The translations under genes and the position numbers were made by a program. This document shows positions 52,464-62,901 of a DNA stretch of 64,000 bases, piece by piece (position 1 is the first letter of the stretch; every line of letters starts with the position of its first letter). The stretch is from contig NZ_JADWYX010000001.1 of the NCBI RefSeq assembly GCF_016786355.1, forward strand, positions 120,758 to 184,757, in the 5' to 3' direction. The notes beneath the pieces were generated by a model. It was not told the DNA's origin and ran no database searches. It saw only the letters and a program-made list of their open reading frames with translations. The stretch is from Frankia sp. AgB1.9 (GTDB taxonomy: Bacteria > Actinomycetota > Actinomycetes > Frankiales > Frankiaceae).

Positions 52464-52727
52464 GTGTCCGTGTGCGAGGTCTGCGGCAACGACTACGCGA
52501 TGAGCTTCGAGGTGCACGCGCAGGGCGCGGTGCACGTCTTCGACAGCTTCGAGTGTGCGATCCATGCGATGAGCCCGGTCTGCGAACACTGCGGCGTGAA
52601 GATCAGCGGTCACGGCGTCGAGGCCGACGGCCGCTTCTACTGCTGCGCCCACTGCGCCCGCGGCGAGGGCGTCGACAGCGCCCTGATCCGCGACCACGCC
52701 GACACCGGCCGCCTGGCCCAGGCCTGA
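52464..52727 (+). CDS. Small zinc-ribbon (metallothionein-like) protein
   Basis: An 87-residue Cys-rich protein of a family common in actinobacteria and unnamed. It has CEVCGN at the N-terminus, [20 protein letters not shown] and FYCCAHCAR, nine Cys and several His, enough for two metal sites. It begins with GTG 52464. A nucleic-acid or metal-storage role is possible; the function is unknown. Confidence 0.75.
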   Translation: MSVCEVCGNDYAMSFEVHAQGAVHVFDSFECAIHAMSPVCEHCGVKISGHGVEADGRFYCCAHCARGEGVDSALIRDHADTGRLAQA

Positions 52728-52797
52728 CCCCCGGGGGGCGTGGCGTCACCCCGGTCCCCACTCCGGAATAATCAGTGGGGACCGGAGGAGATCATCT

Positions 52798-55437
52798 GTG
52801 ACGACGACGTCCACCGTCCAGGTCGCCGCTGTGCCAGCAGAGGCTGCCAGGAGGTCCATCGAGGGCCGGATCGCCGACGAGCTCGGGGTGCGCGAGACCC
52901 AGGTCGTGGCGGCCGTCGGGCTGCTCGACGGCGGCTCGACCGTCCCGTTCATCGCGCGCTACCGCAAGGAGGTGACCGGCACCCTCGACGACACGCAGCT
53001 GCGCACGCTCGAGGAGCGGCTGCGTTACCTGCGGGAGCTGGAGGAGCGCCGGGCGGCGATCCTGGAGTCGATCCGCTCCCAGGGCAAGCTCGACGACGGG
53101 CTCGAGGCGCAGATCAACGCCGCCGACTCGAAGGCCCGGCTGGAGGACATCTACCTCCCCTACAAGCCGAAGCGCCGCACGAAGGCCCAGATCGCCCGCG
53201 AGGCTGGTCTGGAGCCGCTGGCCGACGCGCTGCTGGGCGACCCGACGCTGGACCCGACTGCGACCGCCGCCGGCTACGCCGACGCGGAGAAGGGCGTCGC
53301 GGACGCCCCTGCCGCGCTCGACGGAGCCCGCGCGATCCTCGTCGAGCGGTTCGCCGAGGACGCCGACCTGATCGGCGAGCTGCGCGAGCGGATGTGGGGC
53401 CGCGGCCGGGTGGTCTCCAAGGTCCGCGAGGGCAAGGAGGAGGCCGGCGCCAAGTTCTCGGACTACTTCGCCTTCGACGAGCCGTTCACCTCGCTGCCGT
53501 CGCACCGGGTGCTCGCGCTGCTGCGCGGCGAGAAGGAGGAGATCCTCGACCTGGATCTCGATCCGGAGCCCGAGGACGCGGACCCGACCGCCCCGGTGGT
53601 GCCGTCGGGCTACGAGACGGCGATCGCGGCCCGGTTCGGCGTCACCGACGCCGGCCGGCCGGCCGACCGGTGGCTGGGCGACACGGTCCGCTGGGCGTGG
53701 CGGACGCGTGTCCTGGTCCACCTCGGCATCGACCTGCGGCTGCGGCTGTTCCAGGCCGCCGAGGACGAGGCCGTCCGGGTCTTCGCCACGAACCTGCGCG
53801 ACCTGCTGCTGGCCGCGCCCGCCGGCACCCGGGCGACGATGGGCCTCGACCCTGGCTACCGGACCGGTGTCAAGGTCGCCGTCGTCGACGCCACCGGCAA
53901 GTGCGTCGCGACCGACACGATCTACCCGCACGTGCCGGCCCGCCGCTGGGACGAAGCCCTGGTCAAGCTGCACAAGCTGTGTGCCGCGCACCAGGTGGAG
54001 CTGATCGCGATCGGCAACGGCACCGCGTCCCGGGAGACCGACAAGCTCGCCGAGGAGCTGGTCCGCGGGGCGACCGAGCTGAAGCTCACCAAGATCGTCG
54101 TCTCCGAGGCCGGGGCCTCGGTCTACTCGGCCAGCGCCTTCGCCTCGAAGGAGCTGCCCGGGATGGACGTCTCGTTGCGCGGCGCCGTCTCGATCGCGCG
54201 CCGCCTGCAGGACCCGCTGGCCGAGCTCGTGAAGATCGACCCGAAGTCGATCGGGGTCGGCCAGTACCAGCACGACCTCAGCGAGCTGAAGCTGTCCCGG
54301 TCGCTGGACGCCGTCGTCGAGGACGCCGTGAACGCCGTCGGCGTCGACGTGAACACCGCGTCGACGCCGCTGCTCACCCGGGTGTCCGGGATCGGGGCGA
54401 CCCTCGCCGAGAACATCGTCGCCCACCGGGACGCGACGGGGCCGTTCCGGACCAGGACCGCCCTGCGCGAGGTGCCACGGCTCGGCCCGAAGGCGTTCGA
54501 GCAGTGCGCCGGCTTCCTGCGCATCCCCGACGGCGACGACCCGCTCGACGCCTCGTCCGTCCACCCCGAGTCCTACCCGGTGGTGCGCCGCATCCTGACC
54601 ACGACAAACGGCGACCTCCGCGAGCTGATCGGGAACTCCACGGCGCTGCGGGCGGTGAAGGCGACCGACTTCGTCGACGAGACCTTCGGTCTTCCGACGG
54701 TGACCGACATCCTCGCCGAGCTGGAGAAGCCGGGCCGCGACCCGCGCCCGGCGTTCAAGACGGCCACCTTCGCCGACGGCGTGCACGAGATCTCCGACCT
54801 GGTCGCCGGCATGGTGCTGGAGGGCGTGGTCACCAACGTGGCCGCGTTCGGCGCCTTCGTCGACGTCGGCGTCCATCAGGACGGCCTGGTGCACGTGTCG
54901 GCGATGTCCAAGACCTTCGTGCGCGACCCGCGTGAGGTCGCCAAGCCGGGCGACATCGTCAAGGTCAAGGTCCTCGACGTCGACGTCCCCCGCAAGCGCA
55001 TCTCGCTGACCCTGCGCCTCGACGACGACGCGGCCGCCGGTGGCGGTGGCGGCGGCGGTGGCCGCGAGGGACGTGCGCAACGCTCCGGCCCACGCGGCGG
55101 TGGCCAGGCGGCCGGCGGCCAGCCGGGCGGTGGGCGACCAGGCGGCGGCCAGTCCGGCGGCGGACAGGGCAGCGGTCAGAGCGGTGCCGGCCAGGCAGGC
55201 GGCCGGGACGGCGGACGAGAGGCTCGCGGCACGGACGGCCGCGGCCCACGGCGGGACGCCGGCACCCGTGGCGCCCCCGCCGACGGACGTGGCGGTGGCG
55301 GCCAGCGCGGCGGCGCGAGCCGCGGGAACGGGCAGCGCGGCGGACGGCCAGCCGCCCCACCGAACGGCGCGATCGCCGACGCGCTGCGTCGGGCCGGTCT
55401 GGTCGACGAGAACGGCAAGCCCCGCACCGGCAGGTAA
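52798..55437 (+). CDS. Tex family RNA-binding S1 protein with Gly-rich tail
   Basis: An 879-residue protein with the full Tex layout: N-terminal helical domain ([20 protein letters not shown]), a YqgF/RuvC-like domain ([21 protein letters not shown]), helix-hairpin-helix ([17 protein letters not shown]), and a C-terminal S1 domain ([20 protein letters not shown]). Tex proteins bind nucleic acids and interact with transcription and RNA turnover. Beyond the S1 domain (about residue 745) is a 110-residue Gly/Arg/Gln-rich tail with RGG-like segments, longer than in most homologues; its last 25 residues are conserved-looking ([18 protein letters not shown]). The start is GTG 52798. Confidence 0.94.
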   Translation: MTTTSTVQVAAVPAEAARRSIEGRIADELGVRETQVVAAVGLLDGGSTVPFIARYRKEVTGTLDDTQLRTLEERLRYLRELEERRAAILESIRSQGKLDDGLEAQINAADSKARLEDIYLPYKPKRRTKAQIAREAGLEPLADALLGDPTLDPTATAAGYADAEKGVADAPAALDGARAILVERFAEDADLIGELRERMWGRGRVVSKVREGKEEAGAKFSDYFAFDEPFTSLPSHRVLALLRGEKEEILDLDLDPEPEDADPTAPVVPSGYETAIAARFGVTDAGRPADRWLGDTVRWAWRTRVLVHLGIDLRLRLFQAAEDEAVRVFATNLRDLLLAAPAGTRATMGLDPGYRTGVKVAVVDATGKCVATDTIYPHVPARRWDEALVKLHKLCAAHQVELIAIGNGTASRETDKLAEELVRGATELKLTKIVVSEAGASVYSASAFASKELPGMDVSLRGAVSIARRLQDPLAELVKIDPKSIGVGQYQHDLSELKLSRSLDAVVEDAVNAVGVDVNTASTPLLTRVSGIGATLAENIVAHRDATGPFRTRTALREVPRLGPKAFEQCAGFLRIPDGDDPLDASSVHPESYPVVRRILTTTNGDLRELIGNSTALRAVKATDFVDETFGLPTVTDILAELEKPGRDPRPAFKTATFADGVHEISDLVAGMVLEGVVTNVAAFGAFVDVGVHQDGLVHVSAMSKTFVRDPREVAKPGDIVKVKVLDVDVPRKRISLTLRLDDDAAAGGGGGGGGREGRAQRSGPRGGGQAAGGQPGGGRPGGGQSGGGQGSGQSGAGQAGGRDGGREARGTDGRGPRRDAGTRGAPADGRGGGGQRGGASRGNGQRGGRPAAPPNGAIADALRRAGLVDENGKPRTGR

Positions 55438-55446
55438 GCCCGATCG

Positions 55447-55490
55447 CTGAGGACCGGTCCAGGTCAAGATCTACCTGGGCCGGTCCTCAG
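55447..55490 (+). terminator. Hairpin terminator after tex
   Basis: CTGAGGACCGGTCCAGG (55447-55463) pairs with CCTGGGCCGGTCCTCAG (55474-55490), 17 bp with one G-T wobble and a ten-base loop, starting ten bases after the stop codon. There is no T-tract. Confidence 0.75.
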
Positions 55491-55669
55491 ACGTTGAGCG
55501 GTCGACTCATACCCGGCGCGTGCGCGTGAACCTCCATACCGGCGCGAGGTGGACGGGCGGCCGTGTCCGCTCGGTTCCCGCCCGAACCCCGCTGCGCCCG
55601 TCTCCCGGCAACTACAGCAAGTAACCTGCCGGCTGCGACGGACGACGGAGTGGCGGACGGGGGCGGGCA

Positions 55670-56578
55670 GTGCGCAGGCGCGACCGAACGACGGCGAGTC
55701 GACAAGACGAACCGAAGCCGGCCCGTGAGGCTGCCCTGGCGTCAGCCAGGACCATCTCGGTGACGGTCGCGGCCGGGGTCACCGTGGCCGTCGCGCTGGC
55801 CGGCTGCGGTGGCGGCCATCCGCCGGTGGCGGGGCCGAAGCCGAGCGTCTCGGCCAGCCCGACCCGGCCCGTGGCGAAACCGCGCGTGGCCGGCCTTGAC
55901 CCGGCCCATCTTCCGGCCGGGTGGAGCCTGGTCGCGTGGCCGGCGGCCGGCACCGTCCCGGTCTTCGGCCAGTCGGCGCCGGCGACGGCCGCCGACGCGC
56001 CGACCACACAGGCGCCGGCCGTCGCGCCAGTCGGCCGGTCCGCCGACCAGCCGACCAGCACGCTCGCCAACCCGAACGCCGAGGGCGCGCCGTTGGCACT
56101 CCTGGTCAAGCGCTACCAGCCGGACTGGCTGCAGGTGTCACTGCCGGTGCGCCCGAACGGGACGACCGGCTGGATCCGGACCAAGGACACCCGGCTGACA
56201 GCGACCCCGTTCTCGCTCACCGTCGACAAAACACGCCACGAGCTCACCGTCTTCAAGGACGGCAAGCCCACGGGCGTCTATCCGGTCGGCATCGGCACCG
56301 GAACGACACCGACACCGCTCGGGCATTTCTATCTGGCCGAGCTGCTGAAACCGGCGAACCCGGCGGGACCCTGGGGTCCATACGCGTTCGGGCTTTCGGG
56401 ATTTTCTGACGTCATCACGAACTTCGACGGCGGCGACGGCATCATCGGCCTGCACGGCACGAACCAGCCGGACCGCGTGGGCACCGACGTCAGCATGGGT
56501 TGTATTCGCCTGCGTAACTCCGACATCACCGCGCTCGCCGCCCTGCTGCCGGTGGGGACGCCGGTCACGATTACCTGA
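55670..56578 (+). CDS. L,D-transpeptidase (YkuD) lipoprotein
   Basis: A 302-residue exported enzyme. A basic N-terminus and hydrophobic segment (ISVTVAAGVTVAVALAGC) end in a lipobox Cys. An SH3-like middle region (LLVKRYQPDWLQVSLPVRPN, GWIRTKDTRL) precedes the YkuD domain (FSLTVDKTRHELTVFKDGKP) with IIGLHGTN and the catalytic Cys motif SMGCIRLRN. These enzymes form 3-3 peptidoglycan cross-links or attach proteins to the wall. The start is GTG 55670. It is convergent with the TIR-NACHT gene. Confidence 0.92.
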   Translation: MRRRDRTTASRQDEPKPAREAALASARTISVTVAAGVTVAVALAGCGGGHPPVAGPKPSVSASPTRPVAKPRVAGLDPAHLPAGWSLVAWPAAGTVPVFGQSAPATAADAPTTQAPAVAPVGRSADQPTSTLANPNAEGAPLALLVKRYQPDWLQVSLPVRPNGTTGWIRTKDTRLTATPFSLTVDKTRHELTVFKDGKPTGVYPVGIGTGTTPTPLGHFYLAELLKPANPAGPWGPYAFGLSGFSDVITNFDGGDGIIGLHGTNQPDRVGTDVSMGCIRLRNSDITALAALLPVGTPVTIT

Positions 56579-56582
56579 CCTG

Positions 56583-56605
56583 GACGGCCCGCCGGGTGGG
56601 CCGTC
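56583..56605. terminator. Hairpin between convergent genes
   Basis: GACGGCCC (56583-56590) and GGGCCGTC (56598-56605) form a perfect 8-bp stem with a seven-base loop, between the L,D-transpeptidase stop and the TIR-NACHT stop. It could end transcription from both sides. Confidence 0.6.
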
Positions 56606-56646
56606 GGAGGGCCCTGAGCGGCGCGACACATATGGGGCTGAACTCG

Positions 56647-59600
56647 TCACCTACAGCGGATCGGGCGGGCCCCCCGGCCGGCCCGGGCGGCGCCGGGGAG
56701 GCCGAGGCCGGGCAGGCCGCCGCCCTCCAGAGGGGCGCCGCCGAGGCGCGCGCCGCGGGCCACCGTCGGGTCGGCGCGGCGCGCGATCGCGAGCGCGTTC
56801 GCCCGGGGCGCCTGGCCGGCCTCCGGCTCGGTCAGGGCTCGCCGCGCCCAGGCCGTCGCGGCGGCGTCGCCGGCCACGCCGCGCAGGAAGTCGACCATGA
56901 GCGGCGACATCACCCGGGCGCCCAGCACGTCGCCGCCACCGTCCAGGTCGTCGACGTCAGCCAGCCGCTGGGCGGCCGCCGCGGCGACCAGGTACTCCAT
57001 CACCGACTGGTGGATGAAGGTGAAGCCGCCGTCGTCGGCGCGGACCAGCAGACTGCCCGAGCCGACCATGTGCGCGGCCTGGCTGGAGTCGAGCTGGCCG
57101 GCGTCGACCCGGTCCGTCATCGCGTCGAGGGCCGTGCTGGTCGTCGCGGTGAGCTCCGAGAGGTTGATCACCTGGTCGGTCGTCCGCCAGAGCCGCAGCG
57201 CGAGCGCGGTGACGGCCTCCCGGCGCTCGCCGGCCGTCAGCGCCGGCCCGGCGCCGGGCGGGCGGGCCCGGCGTTCCTCGTAGCGCAGCCACTCCTCGAT
57301 CAGCTCGCCGTACAGGTCCGCTGAGCTGATCACACCGGTTCTGGCCTGGACGGCCCGCAGCCGGTTCGTGTCGAGCGACGCGATGAAGCCGAGCATCCGC
57401 GGGTTGTGAGACAGCCCGAGCAGGTCCCTGATGTCGTGGATCAGCTCGAGCCGCTCCCGGGCCTTCGCGGCGTCGCCGTGGTGCAGCCGGATGAGGAACT
57501 GCTCGATCTGGCGCTCGGTGAAGTCGCCGACCTCGGCGATCCGGCTGGCCGGCAGCAGCTCGACCCGGGCGCCGAGCGCGCCGCGGACCTGGCCGTGAGA
57601 CAGGAAGTGCTGGGTCCGGCTGGTCACGACGACCTTGGCCTGGCCCTCGACGGCGTCCAGCAGCCGGCCCAGGTGCTCGGCCGCGGTCTCGTAGGTGACC
57701 CGCAGCGCGAGCTCGTCGAACCCGTCGAAGAGCAGCACCAGCCGGCCGCGGCGCAGCATGTACCGGAAGACCGACACGTCGACCCGCTGCTCCCCGGAGG
57801 CGACCAGGTGGGCCGCGACCAGCTCGTCGACGCTGTGCGCCTTCTCCATCGCGCGCAGGTCGATCAGCAGCGGGATCAGGTGTGGGCGGCGCTCGGGCAG
57901 GGTGCGGGCCAGCTCGTGCAGACAGAACGTCTTGCCGCGGCCGAAGTCGCCCAGGATCAGGACGAACCGCGCCGAGTCGGCGGTCAGCCAGTCGACGAGC
58001 TGGCCGAGCAGGTCACCGCCGTCGGGGCCGCCCGCCTGGTCGGCGCTGCCGTCGCCGGTTGGCACCATCCCGTTGAGCGTGCCGTCGAGCATGGTGTCGG
58101 CTGGGGCGGTGTCGGCCGGGGCGGCGTCGGTCGGGTCGGCGGTGACCGGGCCGCCGTCGATCACCCGGAACCGCTGCGGCAGGTAGAGCGCCGGCGGGTA
58201 GAGCCGGTCCGCGGCCAGCCGGTCGCTCTGCCGGCGCAGGTAGCCGCGTAGGTCCAGCAGGCCCTGGTACTCCACGAAGCTGCGCAGCCGCACACCGCGC
58301 ACGGACGCCTGGCGGACCAGCTCGTCGGGCGCCGGCATCGGGCCGCCGTAGACGAGGTCGGAGGTGAGCTGGGGGTCGGTCGCCGCGTACTGGCGGTGCA
58401 CATGCTCGACGAACCGGTCGACGGCGTTCTCGTCGACGCCGTCCTCGGCGATCCCGACCGGGCGCTGCTCGAACACCGGCCCGTGCGGCACGGTGACCCT
58501 CAGGTACTCGGGGGCGACGCCGGTCGGCGAGATCCTGGTGATCGTCGCGCCGGGGGAGGAGAGCTCGGCGATCTCCGCGACCCGGTCGGCGAACGTCTCG
58601 CCGCGCCGCGGGCCGGGCCCCTCCGCGCCGTCCGGGTCGTCGGTTCGGTGCTCGCCGGTGGGCTTGCGCCCGTTGCTCGCGAGCGCGGCGGCCTTGCCAG
58701 CCGAGCCGGGGCCCTCGATGGCCGGCGACCGGCGGGTTGGGCGGGGGAACGTCGTGGCGGCGTGCTCCCAGCGGGTCCGGTAGGTGACGGTGCCCGCCGC
58801 GCCGACCTCCTCGGCCGGCCGCCAGGCGCCGGCCCGGCGGGAGAAGCGCCGGTCCAGCCTGGTCACCTCCGCGCGGCCGATCCGCAGGACCTGGTAGCGC
58901 AGCGCGGTGTCGGCGGTCGGGACCGGGTGCGGCGGGTGCGCGCTGATCAGCGTCGTCCCGGAGCGCGGCAGCCGGGTCGGCACCGCCGGCAGCGGGCCGT
59001 CGGGCGTCGGCGCGCCGTGCCCGTGCGCGGCGAGCAGGAGGTTGACGTGCCCGCCGAGGATCAGGTCGACCCCGTAGGCATCGGTCGCCTTCGCCGAGTG
59101 GACCCGGTCGGCGGCCAGTGGGGGGTGGTGGCCGACCGCGAGCCGGAACCAGCCGGCGCGCTCGTAGCCGGCGAGCCGGTCGGCGAACCAGCGGGCCTGA
59201 GCCTGGCCGACCTCGCCGCGGTCGTCCGCCTGCAGGTGGCTCATCGCCATCGTGGAGTTCAGCCCGGCGACGACAAGCCGCAGGTCCGCCATCGGGTAGA
59301 ACGTCCACTCCTGCCCCACCGCGAACGTTCGCTCACCGAGCTCCCGGTAGAGATTCGCGTGGAAGTCAACGAAGTGCCGCCACTTGCGCCAGTACGGCGC
59401 CGTCGGCTCGATCTCCTCGTCCTCGCAGGCGGCGAAGTAGGCGCGGGCGGCAGCGGCGCTCACGTCGCCGCGGCCCGGGACCAGCGCGATCCGGTCGACC
59501 GGCAGACTCAGCCGGTCGGCGAGCACCGCCAGCCGTACCGCGGCCTGCTCGTACTCGCCACGCCGTCCCTCCAAGGCCACCCCGGTGACCACGACGAGGT

Positions 59601-60447
59601 CCGGGGTGAGACCGGGGCTGGCGGCGAGCACGGCCAGGTCGTCGAGCAGCGCGGCGCCGAACGGTTCCGGGCCGGTGTCCGGCGCGTGCCCGGGCCGCGT
59701 CGGCGCGGCGAGTGCCGGCAGGTGCAGCAGCGTGATCGACGTCCGCTCCCCGCCGCGGTCGGCCGCGGCGAGCGTGGCATCGGCTCGTGGCTCCGGCAGG
59801 GCCGGCACCGACGCGGTGAATCCAGGCGTCGGCGTGGTGGGCCCGAACATCGGCGTGGTGGCGCCGAGAGCCGGCGTGGTGGGGCCGAGCGTCTCGGGCG
59901 GCCCGGCCATCAGGGCGGGCAGCGCGGCTCCGCCGGCCGGCAGCGCGAGCCGCTGGGCCGGCCCGGCGATCTCGTAGCCCGGGAAGGGTGGCTCGTGCTC
60001 AGGTTCGGGCCGGCCGGTCGCCGGCTCGACCAGCCCACGCAGCACCGTCTGCACCGCCTTCGCGCGGTCCAGGCCGAGCAGAACGATCATGTTGATCGTG
60101 CCGAGCAGCGGCGGCAGATCGCACTGCTCGACCAGCACCGGCAGCAGGAAGCCGTCCCGGGTGTGTGCCAGCCGCATGCCGGCCTGCCATTCCTCCCGAA
60201 CCCAGGAGGACCGGTCGAGGTAGGCGGGCGAGACGACCGCGATCATCCGGTCGGCGCGGGTGAGCGCGGCGTCTATCTGGTCGACGAAGTTGGCGCCGAG
60301 CGGGAACGAGCGTCGGTAGAAGTCGACCTCGTAGCCGGCGTCGCGCAGCACATGATCGAGCCAGCTGCCCCAGCGTTCGTCCGGTCCCGCCACGCTGAGA
60401 AAGATCCGCCGCACCTCACCCGCGGTCGGAGCAGTCTCTCCCCACAC
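56647..60447 (-). CDS. TIR - degenerate metallophosphoesterase - NACHT STAND protein
   Basis: A 1266-residue protein. Residues 13-140 are a TIR domain (RRIFLSVAGPDERWGSWL) with a candidate NADase Glu at 85/86 in SSWVREEW. After a Pro/Thr-rich linker, residues about 236-535 resemble a calcineurin-like phosphoesterase, but motifs are altered: LLHLPALAA has no DxH, VVVTGVALEG lacks the metal Asp, PGRGDVS replaces PGNHD and GGHVN replaces GHVH; only AVGHHPP looks normal. Residues about 825-1150 are a NACHT-like ATPase with Walker A GDFGRGKT (833-840) and Walker B VLLFDGFDEL, then helices. The last 40 residues (GARLGGAPLEGGGLPGLGLP) look like a short remnant of pentapeptide repeats. The plan fits a self-activating immune or signalling sensor; the defence role is inference. 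Confidence 0.88.
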   Translation of the reverse strand: MWGETAPTAGEVRRIFLSVAGPDERWGSWLDHVLRDAGYEVDFYRRSFPLGANFVDQIDAALTRADRMIAVVSPAYLDRSSWVREEWQAGMRLAHTRDGFLLPVLVEQCDLPPLLGTINMIVLLGLDRAKAVQTVLRGLVEPATGRPEPEHEPPFPGYEIAGPAQRLALPAGGAALPALMAGPPETLGPTTPALGATTPMFGPTTPTPGFTASVPALPEPRADATLAAADRGGERTSITLLHLPALAAPTRPGHAPDTGPEPFGAALLDDLAVLAASPGLTPDLVVVTGVALEGRRGEYEQAAVRLAVLADRLSLPVDRIALVPGRGDVSAAAARAYFAACEDEEIEPTAPYWRKWRHFVDFHANLYRELGERTFAVGQEWTFYPMADLRLVVAGLNSTMAMSHLQADDRGEVGQAQARWFADRLAGYERAGWFRLAVGHHPPLAADRVHSAKATDAYGVDLILGGHVNLLLAAHGHGAPTPDGPLPAVPTRLPRSGTTLISAHPPHPVPTADTALRYQVLRIGRAEVTRLDRRFSRRAGAWRPAEEVGAAGTVTYRTRWEHAATTFPRPTRRSPAIEGPGSAGKAAALASNGRKPTGEHRTDDPDGAEGPGPRRGETFADRVAEIAELSSPGATITRISPTGVAPEYLRVTVPHGPVFEQRPVGIAEDGVDENAVDRFVEHVHRQYAATDPQLTSDLVYGGPMPAPDELVRQASVRGVRLRSFVEYQGLLDLRGYLRRQSDRLAADRLYPPALYLPQRFRVIDGGPVTADPTDAAPADTAPADTMLDGTLNGMVPTGDGSADQAGGPDGGDLLGQLVDWLTADSARFVLILGDFGRGKTFCLHELARTLPERRPHLIPLLIDLRAMEKAHSVDELVAAHLVASGEQRVDVSVFRYMLRRGRLVLLFDGFDELALRVTYETAAEHLGRLLDAVEGQAKVVVTSRTQHFLSHGQVRGALGARVELLPASRIAEVGDFTERQIEQFLIRLHHGDAAKARERLELIHDIRDLLGLSHNPRMLGFIASLDTNRLRAVQARTGVISSADLYGELIEEWLRYEERRARPPGAGPALTAGERREAVTALALRLWRTTDQVINLSELTATTSTALDAMTDRVDAGQLDSSQAAHMVGSGSLLVRADDGGFTFIHQSVMEYLVAAAAAQRLADVDDLDGGGDVLGARVMSPLMVDFLRGVAGDAAATAWARRALTEPEAGQAPRANALAIARRADPTVARGARLGGAPLEGGGLPGLGLPGAARAGRGARPIRCR

Positions 60448-60570
60448 GCCCCGATAGTCCCAGAATCACGCAACGCGCAAGGGAAATCGGCAAATGCGTG
60501 CCCGGTAGAACGTGATGCCCGCGTCGGCCGGCCCGGCGAGGATCCGCCAGACCGGCCGGCGCGCGGGTCG

Positions 60571-62901
60571 TCAGGAGGAGGCAGGTGAGCTCGTCGCCGA
60601 GGCCGGGACGTCGGGCTCCCCGCTCGGCCGCGGGACGTTGACCGTCGCCGCGGGGCCCACGGCCGGGCCGGCATCGCTCAGGCCGATCCGGTTGTGCAGC
60701 CGGCGCAGCGGGGCGGGTGCCCACCAGTTGACGTCACCGGCGACCCGCATGAACGCGGGAACCAGGACGCCACGCACGAGGCTCGCGTCGAGGACGATCG
60801 CCAGCGCCGTCGCCAGGCCGAACATCTGCATGAACCGCACCGAGCCGGTCGCGAACGCCGCGAAGGTCACGGCGAGCAGCAGCGCGGCGGTGGTGACGAT
60901 CCGGCCGGTGCGGGCGAGGCCCGCGGCGACGGCCTCGGCGTTCGGGGTGCCCGCGTCGTGCTCCTCCTTGATCCGGGAGAGCAGGAAGACCTCGTAGTCC
61001 ATCGACAGGCCGAAGGCGATGCAGAACAGCAGCACCGGCATCGAGGTGTCCAGCGGACCCGGGGTGAAGCCGAACAGCCCGGAAAGGTGCCCGTCCTGGA
61101 AGATCCAGACCGAGACGCCGAGGACCGCACCGAGCACCAGGCCGTTGAGCACCAGCGCCTTCAGGGGGAGCACGACGCTGCCGGTGAACAGGAACAGCAG
61201 CACGAACGTCGCCAGCGCGATCAGCCCGATGGCCAGCGGGAGCCGCGAGCCGATCGCGTGCTTGCCGTCCACGAGGCCGGCCGAGACGCCGCCGACCAGG
61301 ACCTGGGTGCCGGGCGGCGCGGGCAGCGCGCGGGCGGCGTGGGCCATCCGCTCGCCGCTGGCCGACATCGGGTCGATCGAGGGAACGACCTGAAGGAAGG
61401 TCGCGCCGTCGGCCGCGAACCGGGCGTCCGCGGGGCCGGGCGCACTGGTGCGGGCCCCGTGCTGGAACGCCCCGGCGGCGCTGTCGACCCGGCCGACGCC
61501 GGGCAGCCGGGACAGCGCGGCCGCGTAGCTCGTCAGGGTCGCGTCGCTGGTCGGGCCGTTGACGACGATGTTCATCGCGCCGCTGACGTTGGACCCGAAG
61601 TCGGCCCGCAGCACGTCGCCGACCTGCCGGCTCGGCGCGGCGTTGAGCACGCGGTCGTCGGGGGTGGCGAAGGAGACGTGCAGCACCGGCGCGGCGAGCA
61701 GGAGCAGCAGCGCCACCACCGGCAGGCCGGCGAGCAGCGGCCGGCGCATCACCCTCGTCGCGATGCCCCGCCAGAACGGCGACTCGGTGGTCTCGCGCGG
61801 GATGTCGCCGGCCGCGCCCGGCGTGGCGGTGCGGCGGCGGCGGCGGACCAGGCCGATCAGCCCGCTGACCGGCAGCGCGTTGACCCGCTCGCCGAGCAGC
61901 AGCAGCACGGCCGGCAGTGCCAGCACCGCGGTGAGCATCGTGACCAGGGTGACTGCGATGCCGGCGTAGGCCATGGACTTCAGGAAGTACGGCGGGAAGA
62001 CGAGCATCACGGCGAGCGCGACGATGACGGTCGCGCCGCTGAACAGGATGGTCCGGCCCGCGGTGCGCACGGTCGCGATCACGGCCGCCCGCTTCTGGGC
62101 TCCGGTCAGAGGCTCCCCGCCGCCCCGCCGCACCGCCGCGAGTTCCTCGCGGTAGCGACTGACCATCAGGAGGGCGTAGTCGATGCCGAGGCCCAGGCCC
62201 ATCGCGGTGGCCAGGTTCACGGCGAAGATCGAGACGTCCGTCAGGGAACCGATCACCGACAGCGCGGCGAAACCGCCGAGGATGCCGATGAGCCCGACGC
62301 CCAGCGGCAGCGCCGCCGCGACCACCCCCGCGAACGCGACGACCAGCAGCACCAGCGTGATCGGGATCGCGATCGACTCGGCGGTGCTGAGGTCCTTGGT
62401 CACCTGGGCGTTGACGTCCCGGTTGACGCCGGCTCGCCCGCCGGGTCGCACGGTGATCGGGCCGTCGTCGGCGGCCTTCTCGATCTTCGTGACGACGGCC
62501 TTGGCGTGGTCGTCGTCCACCGAAGCGACGACGAGCGCCTCACGCCCGTTGGTGGAGCGCAGCGCGGCCCCGGCTCCGGTCCAGTAGGAGACGACGCCTC
62601 GCACGCCCGGCTCCTTGCCGAGCTCGGCCGACAGCGAACGCCCGGCGGCGGCCACGGCCGGGTCGTCGACGCTGCCCGAGCGAGCGGTGACGAGCAGGAC
62701 GAGGTTGGGGGTGCCGCCGAAGCGGGCGTCCACCTCGTTCGCCGCCCGGGTCGAGTCGGACTTCGGGTCGTCGAAGCCGTTGGACAGCAGCTTGCCGAAC
62801 GCGCCGACGCCGAGCACCGCGGCGCCGAGTACGAACAGCAGGGCGACGGTCAGGACGATCCGGGGCCGGCCGGTCACACCCCGGGCAAGACGAGCGAACA
62901 C
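60571..62901 (-). CDS. MmpL/RND-family transporter (MMPL domain)
   Basis: A 776-residue polytopic transporter with 12 predicted helices arranged in two halves, each with a large extracytoplasmic loop. It has the internal MMPL signatures GLGIDYALLMVSRYREEL and GLSMDYEVFLLSRIKEEHDA, with the proton-relay Asp in the helix-4/10 blocks. The start GTG 62901 has AGGAGG five bases upstream; the in-frame region further upstream overlaps the regulator. MmpL-type proteins export lipids, siderophores or drugs. It is divergent from a TetR gene, and an operator covers its start codon, so the regulator probably represses it. Confidence 0.92.
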   Translation of the reverse strand: MFARLARGVTGRPRIVLTVALLFVLGAAVLGVGAFGKLLSNGFDDPKSDSTRAANEVDARFGGTPNLVLLVTARSGSVDDPAVAAAGRSLSAELGKEPGVRGVVSYWTGAGAALRSTNGREALVVASVDDDHAKAVVTKIEKAADDGPITVRPGGRAGVNRDVNAQVTKDLSTAESIAIPITLVLLVVAFAGVVAAALPLGVGLIGILGGFAALSVIGSLTDVSIFAVNLATAMGLGLGIDYALLMVSRYREELAAVRRGGGEPLTGAQKRAAVIATVRTAGRTILFSGATVIVALAVMLVFPPYFLKSMAYAGIAVTLVTMLTAVLALPAVLLLLGERVNALPVSGLIGLVRRRRRTATPGAAGDIPRETTESPFWRGIATRVMRRPLLAGLPVVALLLLLAAPVLHVSFATPDDRVLNAAPSRQVGDVLRADFGSNVSGAMNIVVNGPTSDATLTSYAAALSRLPGVGRVDSAAGAFQHGARTSAPGPADARFAADGATFLQVVPSIDPMSASGERMAHAARALPAPPGTQVLVGGVSAGLVDGKHAIGSRLPLAIGLIALATFVLLFLFTGSVVLPLKALVLNGLVLGAVLGVSVWIFQDGHLSGLFGFTPGPLDTSMPVLLFCIAFGLSMDYEVFLLSRIKEEHDAGTPNAEAVAAGLARTGRIVTTAALLLAVTFAAFATGSVRFMQMFGLATALAIVLDASLVRGVLVPAFMRVAGDVNWWAPAPLRRLHNRIGLSDAGPAVGPAATVNVPRPSGEPDVPASATSSPASS

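Noticed and set aside
52792..55467. 891-codon open frame antisense to tex
   Set aside because: It covers tex exactly on the other strand, has no family features and arises from the high G+C third positions of tex.
58396..60588. 730-codon forward open frame opposite the TIR-NACHT gene
   Set aside because: Antisense shadow; Arg/Gly-rich, no motifs.
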